A DNA stretch of 64,000 bases from Pseudomonas sp. CCC3.1. GTDB taxonomy: Bacteria; Pseudomonadota; Gammaproteobacteria; Pseudomonadales; Pseudomonadaceae. The notes under the pieces are model-generated. The model made no database searches. It saw nothing but the letters and a program-made list of their open reading frames with translations, and had not been told where the DNA came from. The position numbers and the translations under genes were made by a program. Positions 16,142 to 24,412 of this stretch are shown here, piece after piece (position 1 is the first letter of the stretch; every line of letters starts with the position of its first letter). The DNA is taken from assembly GCF_034347405.1 (NCBI RefSeq), contig NZ_CP133778.1, forward strand, positions 1,736,001-1,800,000, written 5' to 3'.

Positions 16142-17004
16142 ATGTTTTCGATTTCTAAAGACTCCGCGTTGGCGGCTGCTTCCACGAGCTTGTTCGTTTT
16201 GCTATGGAGCAGCGGTGCGATTTTCTCCAAGTGGGGGTTGGCCCATGCGTCGCCCTTTGCCTTTCTGTTGATTCGCTTTGCCATCGCTCTGTTGGCGTTA
16301 GTGTTGTTGATCCCGCTGATGAAGTTCCAGATGCCCCGTGGTCGCAAAGCGATTGGCTATGCGCTGGCCACCGGGATGGTGTTGTTGGGCGCGTATCAGA
16401 TTTTTATCTGCTGGCGCTGGACCTGAAAGTGACGCCGGGCGTCATGGCGACAGTGATGGGCGTGCAGCCGATTCTGACCGCCGTGATCATGGAGCGGCGC
16501 CATTCATTCAGTCGCTCCCTGGGCTTGGGGTTGGGGCTGACCGGATTGATTTTGGTGGTGTATCAGGGTATCGGCCTGGCAGGTTTGTCATGGGCCGGGA
16601 TGCTGTACGCGTTGCTGGCGCTGGCGAGCATGACGGCGGGCACCTTGATGCAGAAACGCATCACCCAAGACCCGCTTGGCACGCTGCCTTTGCAATACCT
16701 CGCCGGGTTGCTGCTGTGTGCGCTGTTTGTGCCGTTTCAACCCTTTCACTTCGAACACAGCGCAGGCTTTGTCGTGCCGGTGTTGTGGATGGGGTTGGTG
16801 GTCTCGGTGCTGGCGACTTTGTTGCTGTACCGGATGATTTCGAAGGGCAACCTGGTCAACGTCACCAGCCTGTTTTACCTCGTGCCTGCGGTCACGGCGA
16901 TCATGGACTACCTGATTTTCGGCAATAAACTGGCCGCGCTGAGCGTGCTGGGGATGGCGTTGATCATCATTGGCCTGGTGTTCGTGTTCCGCAAAACCCG
17001 CTAA
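16142..17004 (+). pseudogene. EamA/DMT transporter broken by a one-base frameshift
   Basis: The first part (ATG 16142) encodes three DMT helices and ends in a stop at 16424-16426; the rest continues in another frame to 17004 (LKVTPGVMATVMGVQ... to FVFRKTR). The two frames join at a run of five T (16401-16405): a sixth T would give YQIFYLLALDLKVTPG, a normal family reading. Together they would make a full ~288-residue, ten-helix drug/metabolite exporter. No other damage is seen, so this is either a recent mutation, a phase-variable tract or a sequencing error. Confidence 0.75.
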
Positions 17005-17018
17005 GCCAAACATCGTTT

Positions 17019-17115
17019 TAGCCGCTGCCGCTGCCGCTGCCGCTGCCGCAGGCTGCGCAGCGGCCCCGTTTTTTGAAGGCCCTGCGGTCCTTATCGCAGC
17101 CTTCGGCAGCGGCTA
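17019..17115. repeat. GC-rich palindrome with tandem GCCGCT units
   Basis: Four perfect GCCGCT hexamers (17021-17044) lead into a palindrome whose outer arms TAGCCGCTGCCG and CGGCAGCGGCTA pair across a ~70-base centre. It fills the space between the converging ends of the broken and the intact DMT transporter genes and may act as a bidirectional stop. The hexamer run looks like slippage within the left arm. Confidence 0.75.
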
Positions 17116-17120
17116 CAGCT

Positions 17121-18005
17121 TCAAGGCTTGGCGGGCTTGAGCACCAGCCACAATGCGGCGCCAATCAGCAGTCCGCCATACACATGCGCCATTGAAAGCG
17201 GCTCACCCAGAAACAGCGCGCCCCACAACACGCCAAACGGCGGAATCATAAAGGTCACGGTCATGGATTTGACCGGGCCTATGCTGGTCAGCAAGCGGAA
17301 AAACAGGATGTAGGCAAATGCCGTACAGACCAATCCCAGCCCCAGCAATGACAACCACACGTTAAGACCGCCCCAATCGGCAGGCGGTTGATTGATCAGG
17401 CTGATCGCAAGCAGCGGCAGCAAAAACAGTGTGGCGCCCAGCATACTGCCGAGCGCCGATAAACGTGGATCAAGGCCACCTTGTTGGTCCAGCCAGCGAC
17501 GTGCCAAAAACCCAGCAAAGCCATAGCTGGTGGTGGCCATCAGGCAGGCGAGGGCGCCTATGAGCAAGTCTTTGTCAAAGGCCATCGGCCCCGCGCGAGT
17601 CAAAACCCCGACGCCGAACAACCCGAGAAAAACCCCGGCCAGTTTGGCTGGGCTCAGCCGTTCACTGAAAAACAGCCCGCCAATCAATACGCCCATCAAG
17701 GGCGTAGTCGCGTTAAAAATGGCCGAATAACCGGCTGGCAGCACTTGCGCGGCCACTGAATACAGGGTGGCCGGCAGCCCGGAGTTGATCACCCCCAGAA
17801 TCAACACTGCCTTGAGCTTGCCTTCGAAGTTCCACTTCACGCGCATCAGCGCCAGGATCACCAGCAAGCCGACAGCAGCAATCGACACCCGGAAAAACGC
17901 TGTGGGAATTGACCCAAGCACTGGCGCGATAATCCGCATAAACAGAAAGCTGGCGCCCCACACTCCGGCCAGCAACAGCATGCGTATAAAATCGGCGAAT
18001 CTCAC
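17121..18005 (-). CDS. EamA/DMT family transporter
   Basis: The start is the GTG at 18003-18005, which has AAGAGAA at proper spacing; the upstream open extension is not family-like. The 294-residue protein has ten hydrophobic segments in two EamA repeats, with the repeat signature WGASFLFMRI near the start and PPFGVLWGALFLGEP near the end. It is an inner-membrane exporter of unknown substrate. It is divergent from hrpA and convergent with the frameshifted DMT gene. Confidence 0.85.
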   Translation of the reverse strand: MRFADFIRMLLLAGVWGASFLFMRIIAPVLGSIPTAFFRVSIAAVGLLVILALMRVKWNFEGKLKAVLILGVINSGLPATLYSVAAQVLPAGYSAIFNATTPLMGVLIGGLFFSERLSPAKLAGVFLGLFGVGVLTRAGPMAFDKDLLIGALACLMATTSYGFAGFLARRWLDQQGGLDPRLSALGSMLGATLFLLPLLAISLINQPPADWGGLNVWLSLLGLGLVCTAFAYILFFRLLTSIGPVKSMTVTFMIPPFGVLWGALFLGEPLSMAHVYGGLLIGAALWLVLKPAKP

Positions 18006-18153
18006 AGGAATTCTCTTACAAAGATTAAGCCGCGCAGTGTAGGGGATGCAGCCCGCAAGGCAATGGTTGCGCACAACTCCTACAGATTCGTGCACAACCG
18101 CTTAAATCTGCGACAATCCGCCCCCGGCCTTTACCAAGACTTTTGCGCACCTG

Positions 18154-21100
18154 ATGACTGACGAATCGCCTGCTATCGACTCATTGTTGAAAAACCTCGA
18201 TCAAGCCATGATTGCCGACCGCCATAAGCTGCGTCGGCAGTTGCATGAGCTGCGCAAAAAGCCTGACGACGCCAAGCTGGCGGCGTGGGCCGAGCGGGTG
18301 CAGGCGTCGTGCGCGCAAGTCACTGCGCGGGCGGCCAGCGTGCCGCTGATTCGCTATGACGAAAACCTGCCGATTGCCGCCAAGCGTGACGAGATCAAGG
18401 CCGCGTTGCTCAAGCATCAGGTGTTGATTCTGGCCGGCGAAACCGGCTCGGGTAAAACCACGCAGTTACCGAAAATCTGCCTCGAAATTGGCCGTGGCCA
18501 ACATGGCTTGATCGGCCACACCCAGCCACGCCGGATCGCTGCGCGCAGTGTGGCCAGCCGGGTTGCCGAAGAGCTGGGCACGCCGCTGGGCGCGCTGGTC
18601 GGGTATCAGGTGCGGTTTGAGGATCAAAGCGATTCCAATACCCTGATCAAGCTGATGACCGACGGTATTTTGCTGGCCGAAACCCAGCACGACCGTTACC
18701 TCGAACGCTATGACACGATCATCGTCGACGAAGCGCACGAGCGCAGCCTGAACATCGATTTCCTGTTGGGTTATCTGAAGATCTTGCTGCCGCGTCGTCC
18801 GGACCTGAAAGTCATCATCACCTCGGCCACCATCGACCTGGAGCGCTTCTCCAAGCATTTCAACGATGCGCCGATTGTTGAAGTGTCGGGCCGCACTTTT
18901 CCGGTCGACACCTGGTATCGCCCGCTGACGTCCGAGCAGGACGAAGAGGGCAACAGCGTCGAAGAGGATTTGAGCGTCGATCAGGCGATCATTGCCACCC
19001 TCGATGAGATCGCGGCCTTTGAACGCAGCGAGCGCAAAAGCCCCGGCGACGTGCTGGTGTTTTTGCCCGGCGAGCGCGAAATCCGCGATGCCGCCGACAT
19101 GCTGCGCAAGGCGCAACTCAAGCACACCGAAATTCTGCCGTTGTACGCCCGGCTGTCACCGGCTGAGCAGCAACGCATTTTCCAGTCGCATCCGGGGCGT
19201 CGTGTGGTGCTGGCGACTAACGTCGCTGAAACCTCGCTGACTGTGCCGGGCATCCGCTACGTCATCGACAGCGGTACTGCGCGTATCAGCCGCTACAGCT
19301 ATCGGGCCAAGGTGCAGCGCCTGCCGATTGAAGCCATCTCCCAAGCTAGCGCCAATCAGCGTAAAGGCCGTTGCGGTCGGGTTGAACCGGGGATTTGCGT
19401 GCGTTTGTACGCCGAGGAAGACTTCAATGGGCGCCCGGAATTCACGGACCCAGAGATTCTGCGTACCAACCTGGCGGCCGTTATCTTGCAGATGCTGCAC
19501 CTGCGTCTGGGTGAAATTACCGCGTTTCCGTTTATCGAGCCGCCAGATGGCAAGGCCATCACTGACGGCTTCAACCTGTTGCAAGAGCTGTCGGCGGTTA
19601 ACCGCGAGAATCAGCTGACGCCGCTGGGTCGCCAATTGGCGCGCTTGCCGGTCGATCCACGCATGGGCCGCATGTTGCTGGAGGCGGCCAAGCTCGGCAG
19701 TTTGCAGGAAGTATTGATTGTCGCCAGTGCGATGTCGGTGCAAGACCCGCGTGAACGTCCGCCCGAGCGTCAGCAGGCGGCGGACCAGGCCCACGCGCAA
19801 TGGAAAGATGTCGACTCGGACTTTGCTGCGCTGATCAACGTATGGCGCGGTTTTGAAGAGCAACGCCAGGCCTTGACCGCCAGCCCGCTGCGCAACTGGT
19901 GCCGCAAGAACTTCCTGAATTATCTGCGGCTGCGCGAATGGCGTGATTCTCATCGTCAACTGAGTTTGATCTGCCGCGACTTGCAACTCACGATCAATAA
20001 AGACCCGGCTGACTATCCAAAACTGCACAAGGCGGTGTTGTCTGGCTTGTTGAGCCAAATCGGACAAAAGACCGAAGACGGCGACTACTTGGGCGCACGT
20101 CAGCGCCGGTTCTGGATTCACCCCGCGTCGGGGCTGGGCAAAAAGCGCCCCCAATGGTTGATGACCGCTGAGTTGGTCGAGACCACCAAACTGTATGCGC
20201 GGATGGTGGCCAAGATTGAGCCGGACTGGATCGAGCCGCTGGCCGGGCACTTGATCAAAAAGAACCACTTTGAGCCGCATTGGGAGAAGAAGCGCGGGCA
20301 AGTGGTGGCTTATGAGCAGATCACACTGTTCGGGCTGATCGTGGTCGGCCGTCGGGCCGTGCATTACGGGCCGATTGATCCGGTGCTGTCGCGTGAATTG
20401 TTCATCCGTGAAGCGCTGGTGCGCGGCGAGATTCAATCGCGGGCCAAGTGCCTGACGGCCAATGCGCAATTGCTTGAACAGCTCGATGAACTGGAGGCCA
20501 AGGCCCGGCGGCGCGACATTCTGGCCGACGAAGAAACCCTGTATGCGTTTTATGACGCACGCCTGCCGGCCGAGATTCATCAGACCGCGACCTTTGACAG
20601 CTGGTATCGGGTCAACAGCCAGAAAGACCCGCAATTGCTGATCATGCGCGAAGAAGACGTGCTGGCGCGCGAAGCCACCGAGATCACCGCCAAACATTAC
20701 CCGGATACCCTGCATCTGGGGGATTTGACCCTGGAGCTGAGTTATCACTTTGAGCCTAACCACCCGCGTGACGGGGTGACGGTCAAAGTGCCTGCGCCGC
20801 TGCTGCCAGTGCTGCCGCCTGAGCGTCTGGAATGGCTGGTGCCGGGCATGATCGAAGCCAAGTGCATTGCGCTGGTGCGCAGCTTGCCCAAGGCGTTGCG
20901 CAAAAACTTTGTGCCGGTGCCTGACTTTGTCAAAGCCGCCCTGCAACGCATGGAATTTGCCGAAGGCTCGCTGCCGCAGGCGCTGGGGCGTGAGCTGTTG
21001 CGCATGACCGGTGCGCGGGTCAGTGACGAGGCGTGGGCCGAGGCTGCGCAGCAGGTCGAGAATCATCTGAAGATGAACCTCGAAGTTGTCGACGGCGAGG

Positions 21101-22065
21101 GCAAGTTCCTCGGCGAGGGCCGCGACCTGGCCGAATTGACGGCGCGCTTCGCGCAAGCCAGTCAGGCCGCCCTGGCGGTGCCGCAAACGGCGAAAAGCCA
21201 GCAGCCGGTTGAGGCCAAAGTGTTTGCGCCGGTGGCTGAAAAAACTCAGCAAAAGATCGCCGGATTGTCGATGACGGTCTATCCGGCGCTGGTAGAAGAG
21301 GGCAACACGGTCAAGGAAGGGCGGTTCTCGACGCCAGCCGAGGCGGAGTATCAGCATCGGCGTGCCTTACAGCGTTTGCTGATGCAGCAGTTGGCCGAGC
21401 CGGCCAAGTTCTTGCGCGGCAAGTTGCCGGGGCTGACTGAGCTGGGCTTGTTGTACCGCGAATTGGGCCGGGTCGAGAGTCTGGTTGAAGACGTTCTGCT
21501 GGCCAGCCTCGACAGCTGCATCCTTGAAGGCGAAGCCGTGTTGCCGCGTGATGGCGCAGGCCTGGCATCGCTCGCCGAGCGCAAGCGCGGGGCCTGGACT
21601 GAACACGCGGAAAAGCTGGCCAAACTGACACTGGACATCCTCAAGCTGTGGCACGGTTTGCAAAAACGTTTCAAGGGCAAGATTGACCTGGCCCAGGCTG
21701 TGGCCTTGAACGACATCAAACAGCAACTGAGCCATTTGGTGTATCCGGGCTTTGTGCGTGAAACGCCAGCGGTGTGGCTCAAAGAGTTGCCGCGTTATCT
21801 CAAGGCGATTGAAATGCGCCTTGAAAAACTCCCGAGCCAGGTGCAGAAAGACCGAGTCTGGAGCGGTGAGTTGAGTGGCTTATGGGCGCAGTACCAGGCC
21901 CGTGCCGCCAAACACGCACAAGAAGGCAAACGCGACCCGCAACTTGAGCTATACCGCTGGTGGCTGGAGGAATACCGCGTGTCGTTGTTCGGTCAGCAAC
22001 TGGGCACTAAAGTGCCGATTTCGGACAAGCGGTTGAGCAAACAATGGAGTCTGGTGGACGCTTAA
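18154..22065 (+). CDS. hrpA: ATP-dependent RNA helicase HrpA
   Basis: A 1303-residue DEAH/RHA helicase, the usual length for HrpA. Motif I is GETGSGKTTQ (about 97-106), motif II DEAHERS (about 192-198), motif III SATID and motif VI QRKGRCGRV (about 406-414), followed by the helicase-associated and OB-like domains and the long DUF3418 C-terminal region typical of bacterial HrpA. In E. coli HrpA acts in mRNA processing and rescue of stalled ribosomes. It is a single-gene unit with a REP palindrome right after its stop codon. Confidence 0.95.
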   Translation: MTDESPAIDSLLKNLDQAMIADRHKLRRQLHELRKKPDDAKLAAWAERVQASCAQVTARAASVPLIRYDENLPIAAKRDEIKAALLKHQVLILAGETGSGKTTQLPKICLEIGRGQHGLIGHTQPRRIAARSVASRVAEELGTPLGALVGYQVRFEDQSDSNTLIKLMTDGILLAETQHDRYLERYDTIIVDEAHERSLNIDFLLGYLKILLPRRPDLKVIITSATIDLERFSKHFNDAPIVEVSGRTFPVDTWYRPLTSEQDEEGNSVEEDLSVDQAIIATLDEIAAFERSERKSPGDVLVFLPGEREIRDAADMLRKAQLKHTEILPLYARLSPAEQQRIFQSHPGRRVVLATNVAETSLTVPGIRYVIDSGTARISRYSYRAKVQRLPIEAISQASANQRKGRCGRVEPGICVRLYAEEDFNGRPEFTDPEILRTNLAAVILQMLHLRLGEITAFPFIEPPDGKAITDGFNLLQELSAVNRENQLTPLGRQLARLPVDPRMGRMLLEAAKLGSLQEVLIVASAMSVQDPRERPPERQQAADQAHAQWKDVDSDFAALINVWRGFEEQRQALTASPLRNWCRKNFLNYLRLREWRDSHRQLSLICRDLQLTINKDPADYPKLHKAVLSGLLSQIGQKTEDGDYLGARQRRFWIHPASGLGKKRPQWLMTAELVETTKLYARMVAKIEPDWIEPLAGHLIKKNHFEPHWEKKRGQVVAYEQITLFGLIVVGRRAVHYGPIDPVLSRELFIREALVRGEIQSRAKCLTANAQLLEQLDELEAKARRRDILADEETLYAFYDARLPAEIHQTATFDSWYRVNSQKDPQLLIMREEDVLAREATEITAKHYPDTLHLGDLTLELSYHFEPNHPRDGVTVKVPAPLLPVLPPERLEWLVPGMIEAKCIALVRSLPKALRKNFVPVPDFVKAALQRMEFAEGSLPQALGRELLRMTGARVSDEAWAEAAQQVENHLKMNLEVVDGEGKFLGEGRDLAELTARFAQASQAALAVPQTAKSQQPVEAKVFAPVAEKTQQKIAGLSMTVYPALVEEGNTVKEGRFSTPAEAEYQHRRALQRLLMQQLAEPAKFLRGKLPGLTELGLLYRELGRVESLVEDVLLASLDSCILEGEAVLPRDGAGLASLAERKRGAWTEHAEKLAKLTLDILKLWHGLQKRFKGKIDLAQAVALNDIKQQLSHLVYPGFVRETPAVWLKELPRYLKAIEMRLEKLPSQVQKDRVWSGELSGLWAQYQARAAKHAQEGKRDPQLELYRWWLEEYRVSLFGQQLGTKVPISDKRLSKQWSLVDA

Positions 22066-22072
22066 GCTTTTT

Positions 22073-22138
22073 GTAGGAGCGAGCTTGCCTCGCGATCTTT
22101 TAAAAGATCAAAAGATCGCGAGGCAAGCTCGCTCCTAC
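22073..22138. repeat. REP palindrome, GTAGGAGCGAGCTTG family, after hrpA
   Basis: Near-perfect arms GTAGGAGCGAGCTTGCCTCG and complement, centre tttaaaagatcaaaa. It begins 8 bases after the hrpA stop and lies ~120 bases before the KAS III gene. Confidence 0.9.
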
Positions 22139-22258
22139 CGGAGGACGTGTTTTCAATATTCGCCAGATAACGCCAAAAGTTGCCTTTTATGGCAAACTTC
22201 GCGGCTATAAGTACCTGACACGACTATTTTCTGCTTGAACAGAATAAGAGGAACGACC

Positions 22259-23380
22259 GTGTATAACGTCGTCATCAGTGGCACCGGCCTGTACACCCCG
22301 GCCAACAGTATTTCCAACGAAGAGTTGGTGCAGTCCTTCAACGCGTATGTACAACAGTTCAACGCCGACAACGCTGCCGCCATCGAGGCCGGTGACATCG
22401 AGCCTCTGGCCGAGTCCAGCGCGCCTTTTATCGAAAAAGCTTCAGGTATCAAAAGCCGCTTTGTGATGGACAAGGACGGCATTCTTGACCCGCAACGCAT
22501 GCGCCCGCGCTTGCCTGAGCGCTCCAACGACGACATGTCGGTGCTCTGCGAAATGGCGGTCGGTGCGGCCAAACAGGCGCTGGAACGTGCGGGCAAGACC
22601 GCTGCCGACATCGACGGCGTCATCGTTGCCTGTTCCAACCTGCAACGCCCGTACCCGGCGATCGCCATCGAAGTGCAACACGCGCTGGGTATTCAAGGTT
22701 TTGGTTTTGACATGAACGTGGCCTGTTCGTCGGCGACGTTCGGTATTCAGACAGCCAGCAACAGTGTGCAACTGGGCCAGGCTCGTGCGGTGCTGCTGGT
22801 CAGCCCTGAAGTGTGCACCGGTCACTTGAATTTCCGTGACCGCGACAGCCACTTTATTTTTGGCGATGCCGCCACCGCGGTCATTGTTGAACGTGCAGAC
22901 CTGGCAACTTCCGAGCACCAGTTCGACATCGTCAGCACCAAACTGCTGACCACGTTCTCGAACAACATCCGCAACAACTTCGGTTTCCTCAATCGCGCAT
23001 CCGATGAAAACCCGGACAGCCCGGACAAACTGTTCGTCCAGGAAGGTCGCAAGGTATTCCGTGACGTCTGCCCAATGGTGGCTGAGCTGATCGGTCAGCA
23101 CCTTGAAGAAAACCAGTTGAACGTGGCTGAGGTGAAACGCTTCTGGTTGCATCAGGCGAACCTGAGCATGAACCACCTGATCGTCAAGCGTCTGCTGGGC
23201 CGTGAAGCCTCGGTCGAAGAAGCCCCGGTGATTCTCGACACCTACGCCAACACCAGCTCGGCAGGTTCGGTCATTGCGTTCCATACGTATCAGGATGACC
23301 TGGCCAGTGGTTCGCTGGCTGTGCTCAGCTCGTTCGGTGCAGGCTACTCAATTGGCAGCGTGATCCTGCGTAAACGCTAA
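22259..23380 (+). CDS. Beta-ketoacyl-ACP synthase III
   Basis: A 373-residue thiolase-fold enzyme starting at GTG 22259, seven bases after AAGAGGAA. The KAS III catalytic triad is in place: Cys156 (NVACSSATFG), His298 (LHQANLSMN) and Asn331 (TYANTSS). It is longer than housekeeping FabH (~317) and resembles the P. aeruginosa KAS III PA3286, which condenses medium-chain acyl-CoA with malonyl-ACP and so feeds beta-oxidation products into fatty acid synthesis. The following ECF sigma and anti-sigma genes match the PA3285-PA3284 order, which supports the same assignment; this is from memory of that locus. Confidence 0.88.
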   Translation: MYNVVISGTGLYTPANSISNEELVQSFNAYVQQFNADNAAAIEAGDIEPLAESSAPFIEKASGIKSRFVMDKDGILDPQRMRPRLPERSNDDMSVLCEMAVGAAKQALERAGKTAADIDGVIVACSNLQRPYPAIAIEVQHALGIQGFGFDMNVACSSATFGIQTASNSVQLGQARAVLLVSPEVCTGHLNFRDRDSHFIFGDAATAVIVERADLATSEHQFDIVSTKLLTTFSNNIRNNFGFLNRASDENPDSPDKLFVQEGRKVFRDVCPMVAELIGQHLEENQLNVAEVKRFWLHQANLSMNHLIVKRLLGREASVEEAPVILDTYANTSSAGSVIAFHTYQDDLASGSLAVLSSFGAGYSIGSVILRKR

Positions 23381-23401
23381 GGCAGGCCCAAAGCCACATC
23401 G

Positions 23402-23437
23402 TGTGGGAGCGGGTTTGCATCGCGAGCAAGCCCGCTC
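23402..23437. repeat. Short REP, TGTGGGAGC family, before the sigma factor gene
   Basis: Imperfect palindrome TGTGGGAGCGGGTTTGC / GCGAGCAAGCCCGCTC lying in the 77-base gap between the KAS III stop and the sigma factor start, only 20 bases before the ATG. It could form a hairpin in the transcript that joins the two genes. Confidence 0.75.
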
Positions 23438-23457
23438 TTTCTGATCCGGGAGCGCTA

Positions 23458-24069
23458 ATGGCCGCTGCTGACGATTCTGAATTACTGCAGCGTCTGCTCG
23501 CTGGCGAGCAGCAGGCTTTTCGGCTCTTGGTCAGCACCTACCAAGGCGCCATGCGCGCCGTGGCGTATGCGATTGTCGGCAGTCGCCATGCCGATGAGGC
23601 CGTGCAGGATGCCTGGCTGTCAGTGGTGCGCAATCTGTCCGGGTTTGAGGGGCGTTCGAGCCTGAAAACCTGGCTGTTGACCATCACCGCCAACGCCGCC
23701 AAAAATCGCCTCAAACACAACCGCCGCGAAGTCTTGTTCGACGATTTGCCGTCGCCGCACGGCACGATTGATGATGATCGTTTCGCCTCCGATGGCCACT
23801 GGTTGCTGGCGCCCTTTGCCTGGCACCAAGACACGCCAGAAGCGTTACTGACCGAAGACGAATTGCGTGAGTGCCTTGAGCACACGTTGCTCAGCCTGCC
23901 GCAGTTGCAAAGCGCGGTGCTGGTGTTGCGTGAACGTCAGGGGCTTGAGCTGGAGCAGATTTGTAATCTTCTCGACATCTCGCTCTCTAATGCTCGAGTG
24001 CTGGTGCATCGCGCCCGGCTTAAAGTGTTTGCGACCGTTGAGCATTTCGAGGAGACCGGCGAATGTTGA
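23458..24069 (+). CDS. ECF-type RNA polymerase sigma factor
   Basis: A 203-residue protein from the ATG at 23458 with GGGAG just upstream; the open frame continues 5' through the REP but is not coding-like. Region 2 is at about 20-90 (AYAIVGSRHADEAVQDAWLSVVRNL for 2.1-2.3, SSLKTWLLTITANAAKNRL for 2.4) and region 4 at about 135-195 (LLSLPQLQSAVLVLRERQGLELEQICNLL). It overlaps the next gene by 7 bases, the normal coupling of a sigma factor to its anti-sigma. The target genes are unknown; the KAS III gene is a candidate neighbour target. Confidence 0.9.
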   Translation: MAAADDSELLQRLLAGEQQAFRLLVSTYQGAMRAVAYAIVGSRHADEAVQDAWLSVVRNLSGFEGRSSLKTWLLTITANAAKNRLKHNRREVLFDDLPSPHGTIDDDRFASDGHWLLAPFAWHQDTPEALLTEDELRECLEHTLLSLPQLQSAVLVLRERQGLELEQICNLLDISLSNARVLVHRARLKVFATVEHFEETGEC

Positions 24070-24296
24070 GCTGCAAGCAATACGTTGCACGAGTCAGTGA
24101 CCAACTGGATGGGCAATTGAGTGTTCGTGAGCGTTTGCAGGCGCGTCATCACCTGATGTTCTGCCCCAATTGTCGGCGCTTTATCAGGCAAATGCGTTTG
24201 ATGGGGGCAACCTTGAAGGCGCTGCCTGAACCGTTACCCAGTGACCTGGAGGCGACGGTTGCGCGAATGATGAGTGAGCAATCGCGTGAGGGGTAG
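24063..24296 (+). CDS. Small zinc-finger anti-sigma factor
   Basis: A 77-residue protein whose ATG overlaps the sigma factor's stop. It has the zinc anti-sigma motif His30-x3-Cys34-x2-Cys37 (HHLMFCPNC) with an added Cys4 (MLSCKQY) as the likely fourth ligand. Unlike many anti-sigma factors it has no membrane segment, so it is probably a cytoplasmic protein that binds the ECF sigma factor and may release it on loss of zinc or thiol oxidation, as in RsrA/ChrR-type proteins; the redox role is inferred. Confidence 0.8.
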   Translation: MLSCKQYVARVSDQLDGQLSVRERLQARHHLMFCPNCRRFIRQMRLMGATLKALPEPLPSDLEATVARMMSEQSREG

Positions 24297-24368
24297 GGCA
24301 GGCGCGTGAACACCGTCGGTGGATTTGAAGGGGGCCGACGCCATTCACGCTCTGCTTTGAGGACACAA

Positions 24369-24390
24369 AACGCTGAATGACTTCAGCGTT
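24369..24390 (-). terminator. Terminator-like hairpin after the porin gene
   Basis: Stem AACGCTGAA (24369-24377) and TTCAGCGTT (24382-24390) with a four-base loop, 22 bases past the porin stop codon on the minus strand, followed there by TTTT-rich sequence. It would also serve the anti-sigma gene ending at 24296 from the other side. Confidence 0.6.
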
Positions 24391-24412
24391 CTGTTTGCTG
24401 CGTAAAACGGTG

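Noticed and set aside
19156..21357. 733-codon open frame antisense to hrpA
   Set aside because: Its composition (many H, Q, R, L) is typical of the reverse strand of a GC-rich gene; hrpA motifs on the plus strand are complete.
23402..23457. Sigma factor starting upstream at 23401
   Set aside because: That stretch is a REP palindrome; GGGAG and the ATG at 23458 give the normal protein.
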